64,000 nucleotides of DNA from Caldimonas brevitalea (GCF_001017435.1 NZ_CP011371.1:930001-994000); one strand, 5' to 3'. Counted from the stretch's first letter, positions 42,414 to 51,574 are shown. The notes: generated by a model not told the origin, from the sequence alone. Numbers and translations: made by a program.

Positions 42414-42519
42414 TTCGTCGAACGCTCAAGGCTTGCCGGGCAACAGGCCGAGAGCGAGCGTTTGCCAATGTCCGGTGTCCTCGTGAGTGTGATAATTGCC
42501 CATTTGCTTGGAGCGCATG

Positions 42520-42675
42520 ATGCGATTGCTCGTTCTTGCCCTGCTGTGTTCTGCCTTCGCCGGCTGCGCCGTTTACACACCACGCGGCTCCGTCGTGGTC
42601 GATCAACCGGCACCCGCCCGCTCGGGCCCGAGCGGCTTCTGCCCGCCCGGGCAGGCGAAGAAGGGCAACTGCTGA
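42520..42675 (+). CDS. Very small lipoprotein
   Basis: A 51-residue product starting MRLLVLALLCSAFAGC, i.e. a full lipoprotein signal with the lipid cysteine at 16, then a short Pro/Gly-rich tail ending GFCPPGQAKKGNC with two more cysteines. GGAG six bases upstream of ATG 42520 supports this start over the ATG three bases earlier. Mini-lipoproteins of this form are common in Burkholderiales and are generally of unknown function. Confidence 0.75.
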   Translation: MRLLVLALLCSAFAGCAVYTPRGSVVVDQPAPARSGPSGFCPPGQAKKGNC

Positions 42676-42760
42676 AGTGCCCGTTCCGCGGCGGCGCTTC
42701 CCTTCCGGGGAGGCCGCCCTGCGCCAGTGAGCGCACGGCCCCCGCCGGCGGCGCAGCGCG

Positions 42761-43306
42761 TCAGGCGCGCGGGCTCAGCGCGACCGCCGGAAAGTCCACC
42801 GGTACTGCCAATGCGACGTTCACGTAGTTCGTGAACAGGTTCAACGCCACGTGCGCCACGATCTCGACGATCTGCTCGTCGTCGTAGCCGGCTTCCCGCA
42901 GCGCCTGAACGTCGCGCTCGCTCGCCTGTCCGCGAGCCTCGACGAGCCGCAGCGCAAACCGCAACGCTGCCGCTGTTTTGGGGTCGGCTGACTCGCCGCG
43001 TTGGGCGGCCCCCATCTCCTCCCGGGTGGCGCCGGCCTTGCGCCCCAGCGCCGTGTGAGCCGCCAGGCAGTACTCGCAGTCGTTGCGGTTGGCGATGGCG
43101 ACCGCGAGCTGTTCGCCCAGCACCGGCGGCAGCGTCCCGGTGGCCAGTGCGCCGAAGGCGCTCCACATGCTCTTCAAGGCGGCTGGCGAGTTCGCAACGG
43201 CTCGGAACATGTTGGGCGTGGCGCCGAACGCGGCATGGATGGCACGGAGCAGGGCTTGGCGGTCTTCCGACGTGTGGGCGGGGTCGACGAGCGCGATGCG
43301 GGACAT
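42761..43306 (-). CDS. Carboxymuconolactone decarboxylase/AhpD family protein
   Basis: A 181-residue helical protein with the AhpD-like redox motif CEYCLAAH (about 80-87) and helix VGEQLAVAIANRNDCEYC context. This subgroup (alkylhydroperoxidase-like, YciW/CMD) reduces peroxides through the CxxC pair or is of unknown role. AAGGAAA precedes the ATG at 43306; the frame runs to 43456 without a better start. It is divergent from an AraC regulator, which probably controls it. Confidence 0.92.
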   Translation of the reverse strand: MSRIALVDPAHTSEDRQALLRAIHAAFGATPNMFRAVANSPAALKSMWSAFGALATGTLPPVLGEQLAVAIANRNDCEYCLAAHTALGRKAGATREEMGAAQRGESADPKTAAALRFALRLVEARGQASERDVQALREAGYDDEQIVEIVAHVALNLFTNYVNVALAVPVDFPAVALSPRA

Positions 43307-43374
43307 GAGGTTTCCTTTCGAGGTGCACGGTTGAGACGCGGCGGCCACGTGTGTGCGGGTGCGCCGGTGCCGTC

Positions 43375-43411
43375 GGGCGCCTCTCAGTCCTTCTGACTGA
43401 GCAAGGCGCCC
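43375..43411. promoter_or_regulatory. Two-tier stem-loop in the CMD/AraC divergent region
   Basis: Inner arms CTCAGTC (43383-43389) and GACTGAG (43395-43401) enclose a 5-base loop, and outer arms GGGCGCC (43375-43381) and GGCGCCC (43405-43411) also pair perfectly. It lies between the two divergent start codons, so it is either an operator or part of a 5' leader, not a gene-end terminator. Confidence 0.6.
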
Positions 43412-43493
43412 CAGGCACACCGCCAGTGTCGCGACGAACCCTGTACCATCGGGCACTGTTCGTCCCGAAAACGTACCGTATCGTCCAGCCGCC

Positions 43494-44396
43494 GTGACCG
43501 CCCCGTCGCCCCTGCAGATCGACCGCCTGTCCTCCCTGCTCGAACGCTTCCGCGTCCGCGCCCACCTCTTCTACAGCGGGGCGCTGTGTGGCGTGAGCCG
43601 GTATGAGGCGCAGCCCGGACGCGGTTTTCTGCACGTGTTGCGGCGTGGCGAGATGGAACTGGCGCACCCGCCCGGCAGTGGCCTGCCGCCCCGTGTCGTG
43701 GTGCGCGAGCCGAGCTTGATCTTCTATCCACGTCCAGCCACGCACGACTTCCACAACCCACCGGCCGAAGGCGCCGACTTCACCTGTGCCTCGCTCGATT
43801 TCGACGGCGGCGAGCGCAACCCCTTGGTGCAAGGGCTGCCGCCGTTGGTGCTGCTGCCCTTGGCCGACGTCGACGGCCTGGACCAGTCACTGGCGCTGCT
43901 GTTTGCGGAAACCGACCGGGTGCGCTGCGGTTCCCGCCTGCTGGCCGATCGCCTGTTCGAGGTCGTGTTGATCCAGTTGCTGCGCTGGCTGCTGGACCAC
44001 CCGGAGCGGGGCGGGCTGCCGGTGGGGCTGATCACCGGCTTGTCCGAGCCGCGCCTGGCCCGGGCGCTGACGGCCTTGCACGAAACGCCGGGCGAGCCTT
44101 GGAGCCTGGCCCGCATGGCGCAGCAGGCCGGCATGTCGCGCAGCGCCTTCGCGGCCACCTTCAAGTCGGTGGTCGGCCAGACGCCGGCCGACTACCTGGC
44201 CGGCTGGCGGCTGACGCTCGCGCAGGCCGAGTTGCGCAAGGGGCGGCCGGTCAAGCTGATCGCCCATGAGTTGGGCTATGCCAACGCATCGGCGCTGTCG
44301 CGGCTGTTCACGCAGCGGGTGGGCGTGTCGCCGCGGCACTGGCTGGAGCAGCCCGGCGCAGCCCTCGCGTTGCTTCACGCGGCCCCGTCGCGCTGA
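43494..44396 (+). CDS. AraC family regulator (Cupin_6 type)
   Basis: A 300-residue AraC/XylS regulator with a cupin-like N-domain (about 20-195: ALCGVSRYEAQPGRGFLHVL ... LIFYPRPATHDFHNP) and a C-terminal double helix-turn-helix (about 205-295: WSLARMAQQAGMSRSAFAATFK, then GRPVKLIAHELGYANASALS). This subgroup sits next to oxidoreductase or CMD genes and responds to small electrophiles. It starts with GTG 43494. Divergent placement suggests it controls the CMD-family gene. Confidence 0.92.
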   Translation: MTAPSPLQIDRLSSLLERFRVRAHLFYSGALCGVSRYEAQPGRGFLHVLRRGEMELAHPPGSGLPPRVVVREPSLIFYPRPATHDFHNPPAEGADFTCASLDFDGGERNPLVQGLPPLVLLPLADVDGLDQSLALLFAETDRVRCGSRLLADRLFEVVLIQLLRWLLDHPERGGLPVGLITGLSEPRLARALTALHETPGEPWSLARMAQQAGMSRSAFAATFKSVVGQTPADYLAGWRLTLAQAELRKGRPVKLIAHELGYANASALSRLFTQRVGVSPRHWLEQPGAALALLHAAPSR

Positions 44397-44439
44397 ATCG
44401 CGATGGTGCCGCCGGGCAGGCAGGGCGGCCGCCGCGCCT

Positions 44440-44706
44440 TCAAACGCGCCGCAGTACGCGCATCTGCGCCAGATAGGGCACGTCGCGCGGGTCGACCTCG
44501 GCCCGGCTGCCTGGCCCGGTGAACTGGTAGCGGCGTCCGCTCACCGGGCCTTGTGCGCTGAAGCGCAGGCCCACGATGCATTCGAAGACACAGCGCATCG
44601 ACCGGGGCGCGGGCTGCGAGAGAGACCGAGGCAGGGGCTGCGCTGGCGCCGCGGTGGGTGGGGGGATGCCGGCGGCCAGCGCCCGTCTTCGTCCACAGCA
44701 GTTCAT
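44440..44706 (-). CDS. Hypothetical small protein of the DUF1360 operon
   Basis: An 88-residue protein with Cys-Cys at positions 3-4 (MNCCGRRRALAAG), a basic proline-rich spacer, then a compact domain RCVFECIVGLRFSAQGPVSG ... RDVPYLAQMRVLRRV with two further cysteines. Its ATG overlaps the DUF1360 stop (ATGA), which argues for coupled translation. The C-terminal part resembles the short beta-strand proteins of tail or coat assemblies, but I recognise no family. Confidence 0.6.
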   Translation of the reverse strand: MNCCGRRRALAAGIPPPTAAPAQPLPRSLSQPAPRSMRCVFECIVGLRFSAQGPVSGRRYQFTGPGSRAEVDPRDVPYLAQMRVLRRV

Positions 44707-45086
44707 TCAAGGTCTCCTCGAGGGTTGGGGTCGGGTTCGGCGGGCGGTGCCAACGCGCTGAGCGAGGCTGGGTCGAACGGCGGTCCGAAGGCGGCCGGCC
44801 CGCCGCCCCAGGCCGGCGCCGCGCGCTCGAGCAGAATGGCCGCCGCCGACAACCCCAGCCAGCCGAGCAGGCCTTGGCGCCACCCGACGGCCAGACATGC
44901 CGCCGCGGGGGCTGCCACCCACAGGCTGAGGCAGTGGAAACAGTCCAGTGCCTCGCCCAGCCAGCCGTGGCCGGCCCGGCGCCGCAGCCGCACGACGATG
45001 CCGCCCGGACCATCCTCGGCGGCCAGCAGGTGGGTCACCCGCCAGACCGCCAAGGCGGCCAAGGCCCAGTCGACCGCCGCGTTCAT
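44703..45086 (-). CDS. DUF1360 family membrane protein
   Basis: A 127-residue protein with the DUF1360 pattern: VWRVTHLLAAEDGPGGIVVRLRR, CFHCLSLWVAAPAAACLAVG (the CxxC motif followed by a membrane helix) and a second hydrophobic helix LLGWLGLSAAAILLERAAP, with a disordered Pro-rich tail. DUF1360 includes Bacillus spore-coat and phage-associated proteins; function is unresolved. GGAGGT upstream supports ATG 45086. It lies 17 bases after the large protein gene and is overlapped by the small protein gene. Confidence 0.82.
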   Translation of the reverse strand: MNAAVDWALAALAVWRVTHLLAAEDGPGGIVVRLRRRAGHGWLGEALDCFHCLSLWVAAPAAACLAVGWRQGLLGWLGLSAAAILLERAAPAWGGGPAAFGPPFDPASLSALAPPAEPDPNPRGDLE

Positions 45087-45102
45087 TGAGGTACCTCCGT
45101 GC

Positions 45103-47265
45103 TCACACTTGCACCGTCAGGCTGTAGAAGCTGAAGGCCCGGTGCGCCCGTCCCTGGTAGCAGTTGGCGATGGTCCGCTTGTAGACCCACAGTTCCAGCT
45201 GGTAGCAGCAGGTCAGCGGGAAGGCGTCACGCAAGTCCGGCACGTGCAGCCGCAGGCCACCGCCTCGCCAGACTGGCGCCGTCGCCCCTTGGCCCAGTGC
45301 CTCGGGGTAGGTGGGCCCGACTTCATCGGCTGCGGGTGCACCGGACACCGCGATCGGTGTGAGGGTCGCACCGGGCAGCCCGAGCAGCGACACCGGCGGC
45401 TCGTCGCTGCCGTACGTGGCCACCAGCGTGTACTGCGACAAATGCCCGTCGAGGTCGTGCGCGACAAAGTCCACGTCCAGCGTGCCGCCCTGCGAGGCGT
45501 CGATGTTGGAGCATGGGCCGGCCAGCGCCCCGTCGATGCGCACCGCCACCACCTTGGCCCGCGGCTCGTCCGATGAGGCGCGGTTGTCCAGCCGCAGCAC
45601 CAGCGAGTTCGCGAGCGGACTGGCATCGTCCTCGCTGCCGCACACCGGCATCACGCGCGGGTTCTGCAGTTCGCCGCCGACCAAGGTGTAGCCGATCAAC
45701 CGCAGGTGGTAGGGCCCGCCGTCGTAATGGCCGTCGGTGGCCCACCGCATCAGCGTGTGGAAGTTGGTGCCGTACCAGATCCGGGTCGTGCCCCAGCTGC
45801 CGGTCGCCGGCGGGTGGGTGTCTTCGTAGTGCGCGCGGCTTTCGATGACGTAGCGTCCGCTGATCGTCTGGAAGGGGAAGTCCACCTCCGGCGACGAGGT
45901 GATGTCTTCCCAATAGCGGCGCTTGAAGCCGACGGCCGAGGGCAGGGCCACCGGTGCCCATGGGCCCGCAGCGGACGGCGCCACCTCGAACTCGTAGTAA
46001 TCGACGTTGGCGGTGTCGCCGAACATGCCCTGCAGCACCACGGTCCCGGCGAAAGGTGCGTCGGCCATCGCCGAGCTCGTTCCCGGAAACGCATAGCCGG
46101 CCGGCGATGTCTCAGCGCCGAGGTTGCCGCCGATGTGGTCGGCATCGATGTCGCACACCGACGACAGCACCACACACTCGCCGTCCGGCGGGCAGGGGTT
46201 GCAGGGGTCTGCCAGGCAGCAGGCGTCCGCATTGGCGGTCAGCGTCAGGTCCAGTTCGGTGTCGATGTTCCAGCGGGTGCGCCACCAGGGTTCGCTGACG
46301 ATCAGCCGTTCTTCGTCGCCGCACATCTGCGTGACGCGGAAGGCCAGGTCGGGCCGGCAGTCCCACCAGGGCTCGCGTCGCATCCACGGCCACAGGCTCG
46401 ACTCGGCGAGGCCGGCCGAGGTCGGCAGGTGCCGCAACAGGCGGTCGCGTAGCGAGGCGACGTGGACGCTGTCGAACGCGGGCGAGGTTTGCGCGCGCAG
46501 GGCGAGGGTGTGCGAGGCCGAGGCGGCAGTGCTCGCCAGCGCAAACGCGTTTGACCCGGCCTCGGCGGTGCTCAGCCATTGGTCGAGGCGGGCGAAGTCG
46601 GGTTGCGGGCCGGGCGGCGGCAGCGGCGGCAGGCGCGGCTCGAATTCCACCGCACGGCGCACGCGATCGAACAACTCGTGGTCGAGCCGCCAGTCGCGCA
46701 GCCGCCACCACCACCACGGCCACCAGCCGCAGCACCAGCGGAACTGCAGCGTGAAGCTGCCACTGGCGTCGGTGGTCGCACAGCCCAGCGACTGGTAGCC
46801 GACCCACCACAGCCATCCGTCCACATCGAAGCCACACACCTTGGCGCCGGGCACCGGTCGGCCGTCGGGGCACAACACGCGGCCCCGCACCGTGTAGACG
46901 CGGCACCAGCGCAACCAGTGATGCCAATAGACCGCCGGGATGACCCACGGTGCGAGCCGCAAGGTTTCGGTGCCGCGCCAGCGGCGCGCCGGGACTGTCA
47001 CCGACAAGGTCTGTTGCCCCAGCAACTCTTCCACGCCGGCGTCGTCCGGACCGACCAGCGCGCGCAGGCTCGGCGGCGCCTTGTCGAATCCGAAGCGGGC
47101 CTCGCCGTGGCCCTTGGCGTCCAGCTCGACGCGGCGGGTCGCCACCGGGTGCCCCGCGTTGTCGAACAGGGCAACCTGGAGGCCCCGTTCGGGCTTGAAG
47201 TCGGCGACGCTCGAGGCGTCGAGCGGCACGCTCAGCTGGTACTTCCGATCTGCAATGTCGACCAT
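45103..47265 (-). CDS. Large hypothetical protein with carboxypeptidase-regulatory-like domain and Trp/Cys-rich core
   Basis: A 720-residue protein without a signal peptide. The N-terminus is a beta-sandwich (YQLSVPLDASSVADFKPERG ...), then a carboxypeptidase-regulatory-like domain (about 125-190: YTVRGRVLCPDGRPVPGAKV) interrupted by an exceptional stretch CCGWWPWWWWRLRDW. A middle segment has paired cysteines (CCLADPCNPCPPDGECVVLS, near 355-375), and the C-terminal half is again beta-rich. No enzyme motif is visible. GGGGGAG upstream fixes ATG 47265. It leads an operon with a DUF1360 protein and a small Cys-headed protein; together they look like a surface or coat structure, which is inference. 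Confidence 0.78.
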   Translation of the reverse strand: MVDIADRKYQLSVPLDASSVADFKPERGLQVALFDNAGHPVATRRVELDAKGHGEARFGFDKAPPSLRALVGPDDAGVEELLGQQTLSVTVPARRWRGTETLRLAPWVIPAVYWHHWLRWCRVYTVRGRVLCPDGRPVPGAKVCGFDVDGWLWWVGYQSLGCATTDASGSFTLQFRWCCGWWPWWWWRLRDWRLDHELFDRVRRAVEFEPRLPPLPPPGPQPDFARLDQWLSTAEAGSNAFALASTAASASHTLALRAQTSPAFDSVHVASLRDRLLRHLPTSAGLAESSLWPWMRREPWWDCRPDLAFRVTQMCGDEERLIVSEPWWRTRWNIDTELDLTLTANADACCLADPCNPCPPDGECVVLSSVCDIDADHIGGNLGAETSPAGYAFPGTSSAMADAPFAGTVVLQGMFGDTANVDYYEFEVAPSAAGPWAPVALPSAVGFKRRYWEDITSSPEVDFPFQTISGRYVIESRAHYEDTHPPATGSWGTTRIWYGTNFHTLMRWATDGHYDGGPYHLRLIGYTLVGGELQNPRVMPVCGSEDDASPLANSLVLRLDNRASSDEPRAKVVAVRIDGALAGPCSNIDASQGGTLDVDFVAHDLDGHLSQYTLVATYGSDEPPVSLLGLPGATLTPIAVSGAPAADEVGPTYPEALGQGATAPVWRGGGLRLHVPDLRDAFPLTCCYQLELWVYKRTIANCYQGRAHRAFSFYSLTVQV

Positions 47266-47487
47266 GGCTCCCCCTGGATGGTGTGGCACGCCGACAAGCT
47301 GCGGCGTGTACCTGGAGGGTAGGAAGCGGGTCGCCCTTCGGCCTCCCTCCGGCGAGGGATGCGGCTGACTTTTGCGGGGGAAGGGTCAGCACGGGGTCTG
47401 GGGACCCCGGCGGTGCTGCGGGCGCGGATGCGGCCGTGGCGGGTGGTGTGCGGAGTGTTCCGCTTGTTTGTAGGTGTGCGAGCTTCC

Positions 47488-47511
47488 GTGCGCCGGCTGC
47501 TGCCGGCGCAC
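47488..47511 (-). terminator. Hairpin after the BamE-like gene
   Basis: GTGCGCCGGC (47488-47497) and GCCGGCGCAC (47502-47511) form a perfect 10-bp stem with a TGCT loop, six bases beyond the leftward gene's stop. No T-tract follows, so termination is likely but not certain. Confidence 0.6.
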
Positions 47512-47516
47512 GCACC

Positions 47517-48092
47517 TCACTCGGCGACGACCAGGTTGCGGGTGGCCGGGTCGGCGACCACTTCCTTGACCCGCCCGTCGTCACCGAACACCACCTGGAA
47601 TTCGGCGAACGAGCTGCGCCAGAAGCGCCACACCTTGGCGTCGAGCTGCGGGTTCTCGCTGCTCACCGGGTAGCCGACCGACATCAGCACCTGTTCGCGC
47701 GTCATGCCGGGCTGCAGCCGGCCCGCCTCGATGGCCTCGCGCACCTTCTTCGGGTAGCCGTTCAGCTTGGCTTTCGGGTCTTGCGCCGTGACGTAGCGGC
47801 TGGCGAAGGTGTTGAGGTCCATCGTGCGGCTGTAGTCGTTGCCGATGGCCTGCTTGCTGCCTTCGATTTCCACCAGCACACGATGGCGGCCGAAGCCGGT
47901 GACTTTGACCGGCGTGCCGGCCGGGATCAGCCGTGTGCCGCTCTCGGCGTAGTTGATGTCACTGATCCACTTTCCGTCCGTGCGCATGTTGCAGCACAGG
48001 AAGCCTTGGCTCGGCGCGCTGTTCTCCGCTTGCGCCAGGGCGGACGTGAGGGGGGCGGCCAGGGCGGCCAACAAAGCAAGCTGTCTCAGCAT
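47517..48092 (-). CDS. Exported SmpA/BamE-domain-like protein
   Basis: A 191-residue periplasmic protein with a Sec signal (LLAALAAPLTSALA, cleaved near 20) and no lipobox. The C-terminal third (EAIEAGRLQPGMTREQVLMS, VGYPVSS ... VWRFWRSSFAEFQVVFGDDG) has the BamE/OmlA fold pattern GMTxxQVxxxxGxP. The N-terminal region, with CC near 33-34, is unlike BamE. It may assist envelope assembly; that is inference from the fold. AAGGAAA precedes the ATG. Confidence 0.82.
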   Translation of the reverse strand: MLRQLALLAALAAPLTSALAQAENSAPSQGFLCCNMRTDGKWISDINYAESGTRLIPAGTPVKVTGFGRHRVLVEIEGSKQAIGNDYSRTMDLNTFASRYVTAQDPKAKLNGYPKKVREAIEAGRLQPGMTREQVLMSVGYPVSSENPQLDAKVWRFWRSSFAEFQVVFGDDGRVKEVVADPATRNLVVAE

Positions 48093-48501
48093 CGGAATCT
48101 TCTTTCCTTGTGGTCTTGGTTCACGACACGCTCACACCGGCCGCGGCGGCAGTGCTGCTGTGCCACCGGGGAATCCGGTGTGGCGGGCCACTCGAAGCGC
48201 TTGCAACGAGGCCTGGGGCCCGAAGGCACCTCTCCGACTCCCGGCGGGACAGCCCGCCGCAACCCTCGTGCAAATGCTCGGCGTGGTTCTACCACGGCTT
48301 GGCTCGGCGCCGGCCTGGTTGCGGCTTGCTTGCGAAGCTGCGGTGTGACATTCCCCCGACGCCGGCCGCACAGCGCCGAGGCTCAGGGAACGGCACTTGC
48401 ACGCCCACGCTGCAGGGGAACCCAGCGCCGGTGCGGCCGCGGGCCGCTGGCCAAGGTTGCGCCGGTGTCGGCCCCACCACGCCGCCAAGAAGGAGCTACA
48501 C
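48093..48501. other. Intergenic region between divergent envelope genes
   Basis: About 400 bases with small dyads only (for example CACCGG/CCGGTG near 48160 and CGTGG/CCACG near 48280). Frames across it are low-complexity. It should carry promoters for the BamE-like and BON-domain genes; AAGGAG before 48502 is the latter's ribosome site. Confidence 0.4.
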
Positions 48502-49032
48502 GTGAGATACCTCTTCTCCACCCTGGTCCGCGTCGCTGTCGGCGCCGCCGCGATGTACTACCTCGACCCCGTGCTGGGGCGCCGCCGCAGGGCCCTGTTG
48601 CGCGACAAGGCCATTGCGATATCGCATGACGTGCGGGAGGTTGCACATGCGCGAGCCAAGCGCGCCGTCGATCGCGCCCAAGGCCTGGTGGCGGTCACGC
48701 GCGCCCGGCTCGACGGTTCGGTGCTGCCCACCAGCGACCGGCAGTTGTGCGAACGCGTTCGCGCGCAGCTGGGTCGCATGGTCAGCCACGCCCGGGCCGT
48801 GGATGTGGAGGCTCGCGCAGGGCGCGTCTGCCTGCGCGGCAACATCCTGGCCGCGGAGGTGGACCGCCTGCTGGCGACCGTGTCGTCGATGCCCGGCGTC
48901 GAGGCGGTCGACAACCAGCTTTCGGTGCACGAGACCGCCGGCAACATCCCAGACCTCCAAGGGACTGGGCGCCCAGGCCGAGGGGCGGGCACCGGCGCCT
49001 TGCGTGGCAACGGGCACGGCGCGCCGTCCTGA
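48502..49032 (+). CDS. BON domain protein with N-terminal membrane anchor
   Basis: A 176-residue protein starting GTG, with a short membrane segment (VRVAVGAAAMYYLDPVLGRR, the YLDPxxGRRRR pattern seen in membrane-anchored BON proteins) and a BON domain (about 76-140: DRQLCERVRAQLGRMVSHAR, then CLRGNILAAEVDRLLATV and VEAVDNQLSVH). BON domains bind membranes and phospholipids in stress-related envelope proteins. The C-terminus is Gly-rich. Convergent with the large kinase gene. Confidence 0.82.
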   Translation: MRYLFSTLVRVAVGAAAMYYLDPVLGRRRRALLRDKAIAISHDVREVAHARAKRAVDRAQGLVAVTRARLDGSVLPTSDRQLCERVRAQLGRMVSHARAVDVEARAGRVCLRGNILAAEVDRLLATVSSMPGVEAVDNQLSVHETAGNIPDLQGTGRPGRGAGTGALRGNGHGAPS

Positions 49033-49081
49033 TCTGCTGCGTTCGCTGGGCCGCATACCGGGTGCGGCCCAGCGCGGCCGG

Positions 49082-51574
49082 TCACAGCAAGTGGGGCGTC
49101 GGCACCCTGGTGGGGCCGGCTTCACGCTGGCGTGCCGTGCCGGCTTGTGCCAGCAGCGCCGCGGCGGCGTCGGGGTCGATCGGTTTCGTCAGGTGGGCAT
49201 CGAAGCCGGCGGCCAGGGCGCGGCGTCGGTCGTCTTCCTGGCCCCAGCCCGTGGTGGCGACCAGCAGCAGGTCGCGCCCCCAGGCCTCGCGGCGCAGCGC
49301 GGCGGCCGCACCGTAACCGTCGAGCTTGGGCATGCCGATGTCGAGGAAGGCCGCCTGTGGCCGCACGCGGGCCGCCAGTTCGACCGCCTGCATCCCATCG
49401 TGCGCCACGTGGACCTCATAACCTTCCAGGTCGAGCAGCAGGGCCAGCGTCTTGGCCGCGTCGATGTTGTCATCGGCCACCACCACCCGGGTGCGGGTCG
49501 GCGCCGCCACTGCATCGCCACGTGGCGCGCCGGGGGCGCCGGCCGTCGTCACCGGCACGGCGGCGGCGGTCACCGGCAAGCTCAAACGGAAGGTGGCGCC
49601 AAGGCCGGGCCCGGGGCTCGACGCATCGAGCGTGCCGCCGTGCAACTCCGCCAAGCCGCGCGACAGCGCCAGCCCGATGCCCAGGCCTCCCTGGGCGCGG
49701 TCGAGCGTGCCGGGGGCCTGGTGGAACATCTCGAACAACGACGGCAGCATGTCGGCGCCGATGCCGACACCGTTGTCGATCACGCGGAACTCGACCCGGC
49801 CGTCCTGTAGCGCCACCTCGAGCCGGATGGAGCCGCCCGGGTCGGTGTACTTGGCGGCATTGGTCAGCAGGTTGGTCAGCACCTGAGCCACCCGCAGCGG
49901 GTCGACATCGAGCTGGGGCGCGTGCTCCGGCATCGACACCGTGAGCGTGTGGCGCTTCGACTCCAGCAGCGGGCGGGCGGTCTCGAGCGCGGCGTCGACC
50001 ACCGCCTCGATGCCCACATAGGCCTTGCGCAGCGTCAGCTTGCCGCTGGTGATGCGCGAGACGTCGAGCAAGTCGTCGAGCAGCAAGGCCATGGTCTTGG
50101 ACTGGCGCTGGATCAGGTCGCAGCAAAAGGCGATCTGGTCGGCGCCGAGCGACGGCTTGGACAGCAGGTGTGCGGCGGTGCGGATCGGCGCGATCGGGTT
50201 GCGCAGCTCATGCGCCAGCGTCGCGAGGAACTCGTCTTTGCGGCGGTCGGCCTGGCGCAGCGTCTCGACCAGGTATTGCTGTTCGGTGATGTCCCACAGC
50301 ACACCGGCCATGCGCTCGGCCTGCGCGTCGGTGGGGCCAGCACCGTCGCGCCATTGGGCGCGGCCGGCCACATCGATCCAACGCACCTCGCCGTTGTTGC
50401 GCACCACCCGGTGACGCACGTTGTAGCGCCCTTCGCGGTGGCCGGCGCGGGCGTGCGCGAGCGCATCCTGCACCATCGCCACGTCGCCTGGGTGGATGCG
50501 TGCCATGCAGGTCGCCAGCGGCGTCACTTCGCCGGAGACATCGAACAACTCGCGTGAACGTTGCGACAGCAGCACCGACTCGCGCTCGAAATCGCAATCG
50601 AAGGTGCCCAGCGAAGACGACTCGACGGCGAGCCGGAACCGTTCTTCGCTCTCACGCAACGCGGCCACCGCGCGCACCTGTTCGGTGACCTCGTGTCCCT
50701 GGACGAAGATGCCGGTGACGGCGCCATCGGCATCGAACACGGGTTGGTAGACGAAGTCGACAAATGCCTCGGCCAGCGGCCCGTGCGGCTCGCGCTGCAC
50801 CTGCAGCCGCATCGCGCGGCCCACATACGGCTCGCCGCTGCGGTAGACGCTGTCCAACAGCTGCTCGAAACCTTGCGCGGGCATTTCCGGCAACGCCTCG
50901 CGCATCGGCTTGCCGATCAGGCTGCGGTGCCCGATCAGCTGCCGGTAGGCGTGGTTGACCATCTCGAACACGTGGGTCGGCCCGCGCAGCAGCGCCACGA
51001 ACCCCGGCGCTTGCTCGAACCACAGCTGCAGCGTTTTCGCGGTGGACTCGGCGCGCTCCAGCAACGCGGCCTTCTGTTGCTCGGCCAGCACCCGCTGCGT
51101 GGTTTCGACCACGATCGCCAGCACGCCGGCAGGCCGCCCGTCGTCGCCGAACAGCGGGCTGTAGTCCAGATCGAGCCACACGTTCTCGGGCAGCCCCGTG
51201 CGGTAGAGCACCAGGGGCTGGTCGCGGAACGACAGCGTTCCGCCTTGCAAGCCGACCTCCATCACGCGTCGGTTGAAATCGGCCACCTCGGGCCAGCCTT
51301 CGAGCACTTTGGAGCCGAACAGCTGAGGGTGGCGGCCACCCGCGAACTCGCTGTAGGCGTCGTTGTAGATCATCACCCCGTCCTGGCCCCACAACATCAC
51401 GATGGGGACGGGCGAGTGCAGCACGACCTCGACGGCGGTGCGCAGGCTGCGCGGCCAGCGCTCGACCGGCCCCAGCGGCGTGTGGCTCCAGTCCCGCTCG
51501 AGTAGCAGCCGGCGCATCTCGCCTCCGGCATACGGCCAGGCACGGCTCTCGGTCTCAACACTGCTTGAGGTCAT
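49082..51574 (-). CDS. Hybrid sensor histidine kinase (three PAS domains, HisKA, HATPase, REC)
   Basis: An 830-residue cytoplasmic sensor. Three PAS-type units occupy about 35-165, 185-300 and 310-440, the first with the bathy-PAS opening WSHTPLGPVERWPRSLRTAV. HisKA has the phosphorylatable His455 in ATLAHELRNPIAPIR. The ATPase domain has Asn572 (LTNAAKY), Asp600-Gly (DNGVGIG) and GGLGIGLAL (629-637). The receiver at about 696-810 has Asp701/702, phosphoacceptor Asp745 (FLDIGMPK) and Lys797. No membrane segment is seen, so the input is intracellular. No partner response regulator is adjacent. Confidence 0.94.
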   Translation of the reverse strand: MTSSSVETESRAWPYAGGEMRRLLLERDWSHTPLGPVERWPRSLRTAVEVVLHSPVPIVMLWGQDGVMIYNDAYSEFAGGRHPQLFGSKVLEGWPEVADFNRRVMEVGLQGGTLSFRDQPLVLYRTGLPENVWLDLDYSPLFGDDGRPAGVLAIVVETTQRVLAEQQKAALLERAESTAKTLQLWFEQAPGFVALLRGPTHVFEMVNHAYRQLIGHRSLIGKPMREALPEMPAQGFEQLLDSVYRSGEPYVGRAMRLQVQREPHGPLAEAFVDFVYQPVFDADGAVTGIFVQGHEVTEQVRAVAALRESEERFRLAVESSSLGTFDCDFERESVLLSQRSRELFDVSGEVTPLATCMARIHPGDVAMVQDALAHARAGHREGRYNVRHRVVRNNGEVRWIDVAGRAQWRDGAGPTDAQAERMAGVLWDITEQQYLVETLRQADRRKDEFLATLAHELRNPIAPIRTAAHLLSKPSLGADQIAFCCDLIQRQSKTMALLLDDLLDVSRITSGKLTLRKAYVGIEAVVDAALETARPLLESKRHTLTVSMPEHAPQLDVDPLRVAQVLTNLLTNAAKYTDPGGSIRLEVALQDGRVEFRVIDNGVGIGADMLPSLFEMFHQAPGTLDRAQGGLGIGLALSRGLAELHGGTLDASSPGPGLGATFRLSLPVTAAAVPVTTAGAPGAPRGDAVAAPTRTRVVVADDNIDAAKTLALLLDLEGYEVHVAHDGMQAVELAARVRPQAAFLDIGMPKLDGYGAAAALRREAWGRDLLLVATTGWGQEDDRRRALAAGFDAHLTKPIDPDAAAALLAQAGTARQREAGPTRVPTPHLL

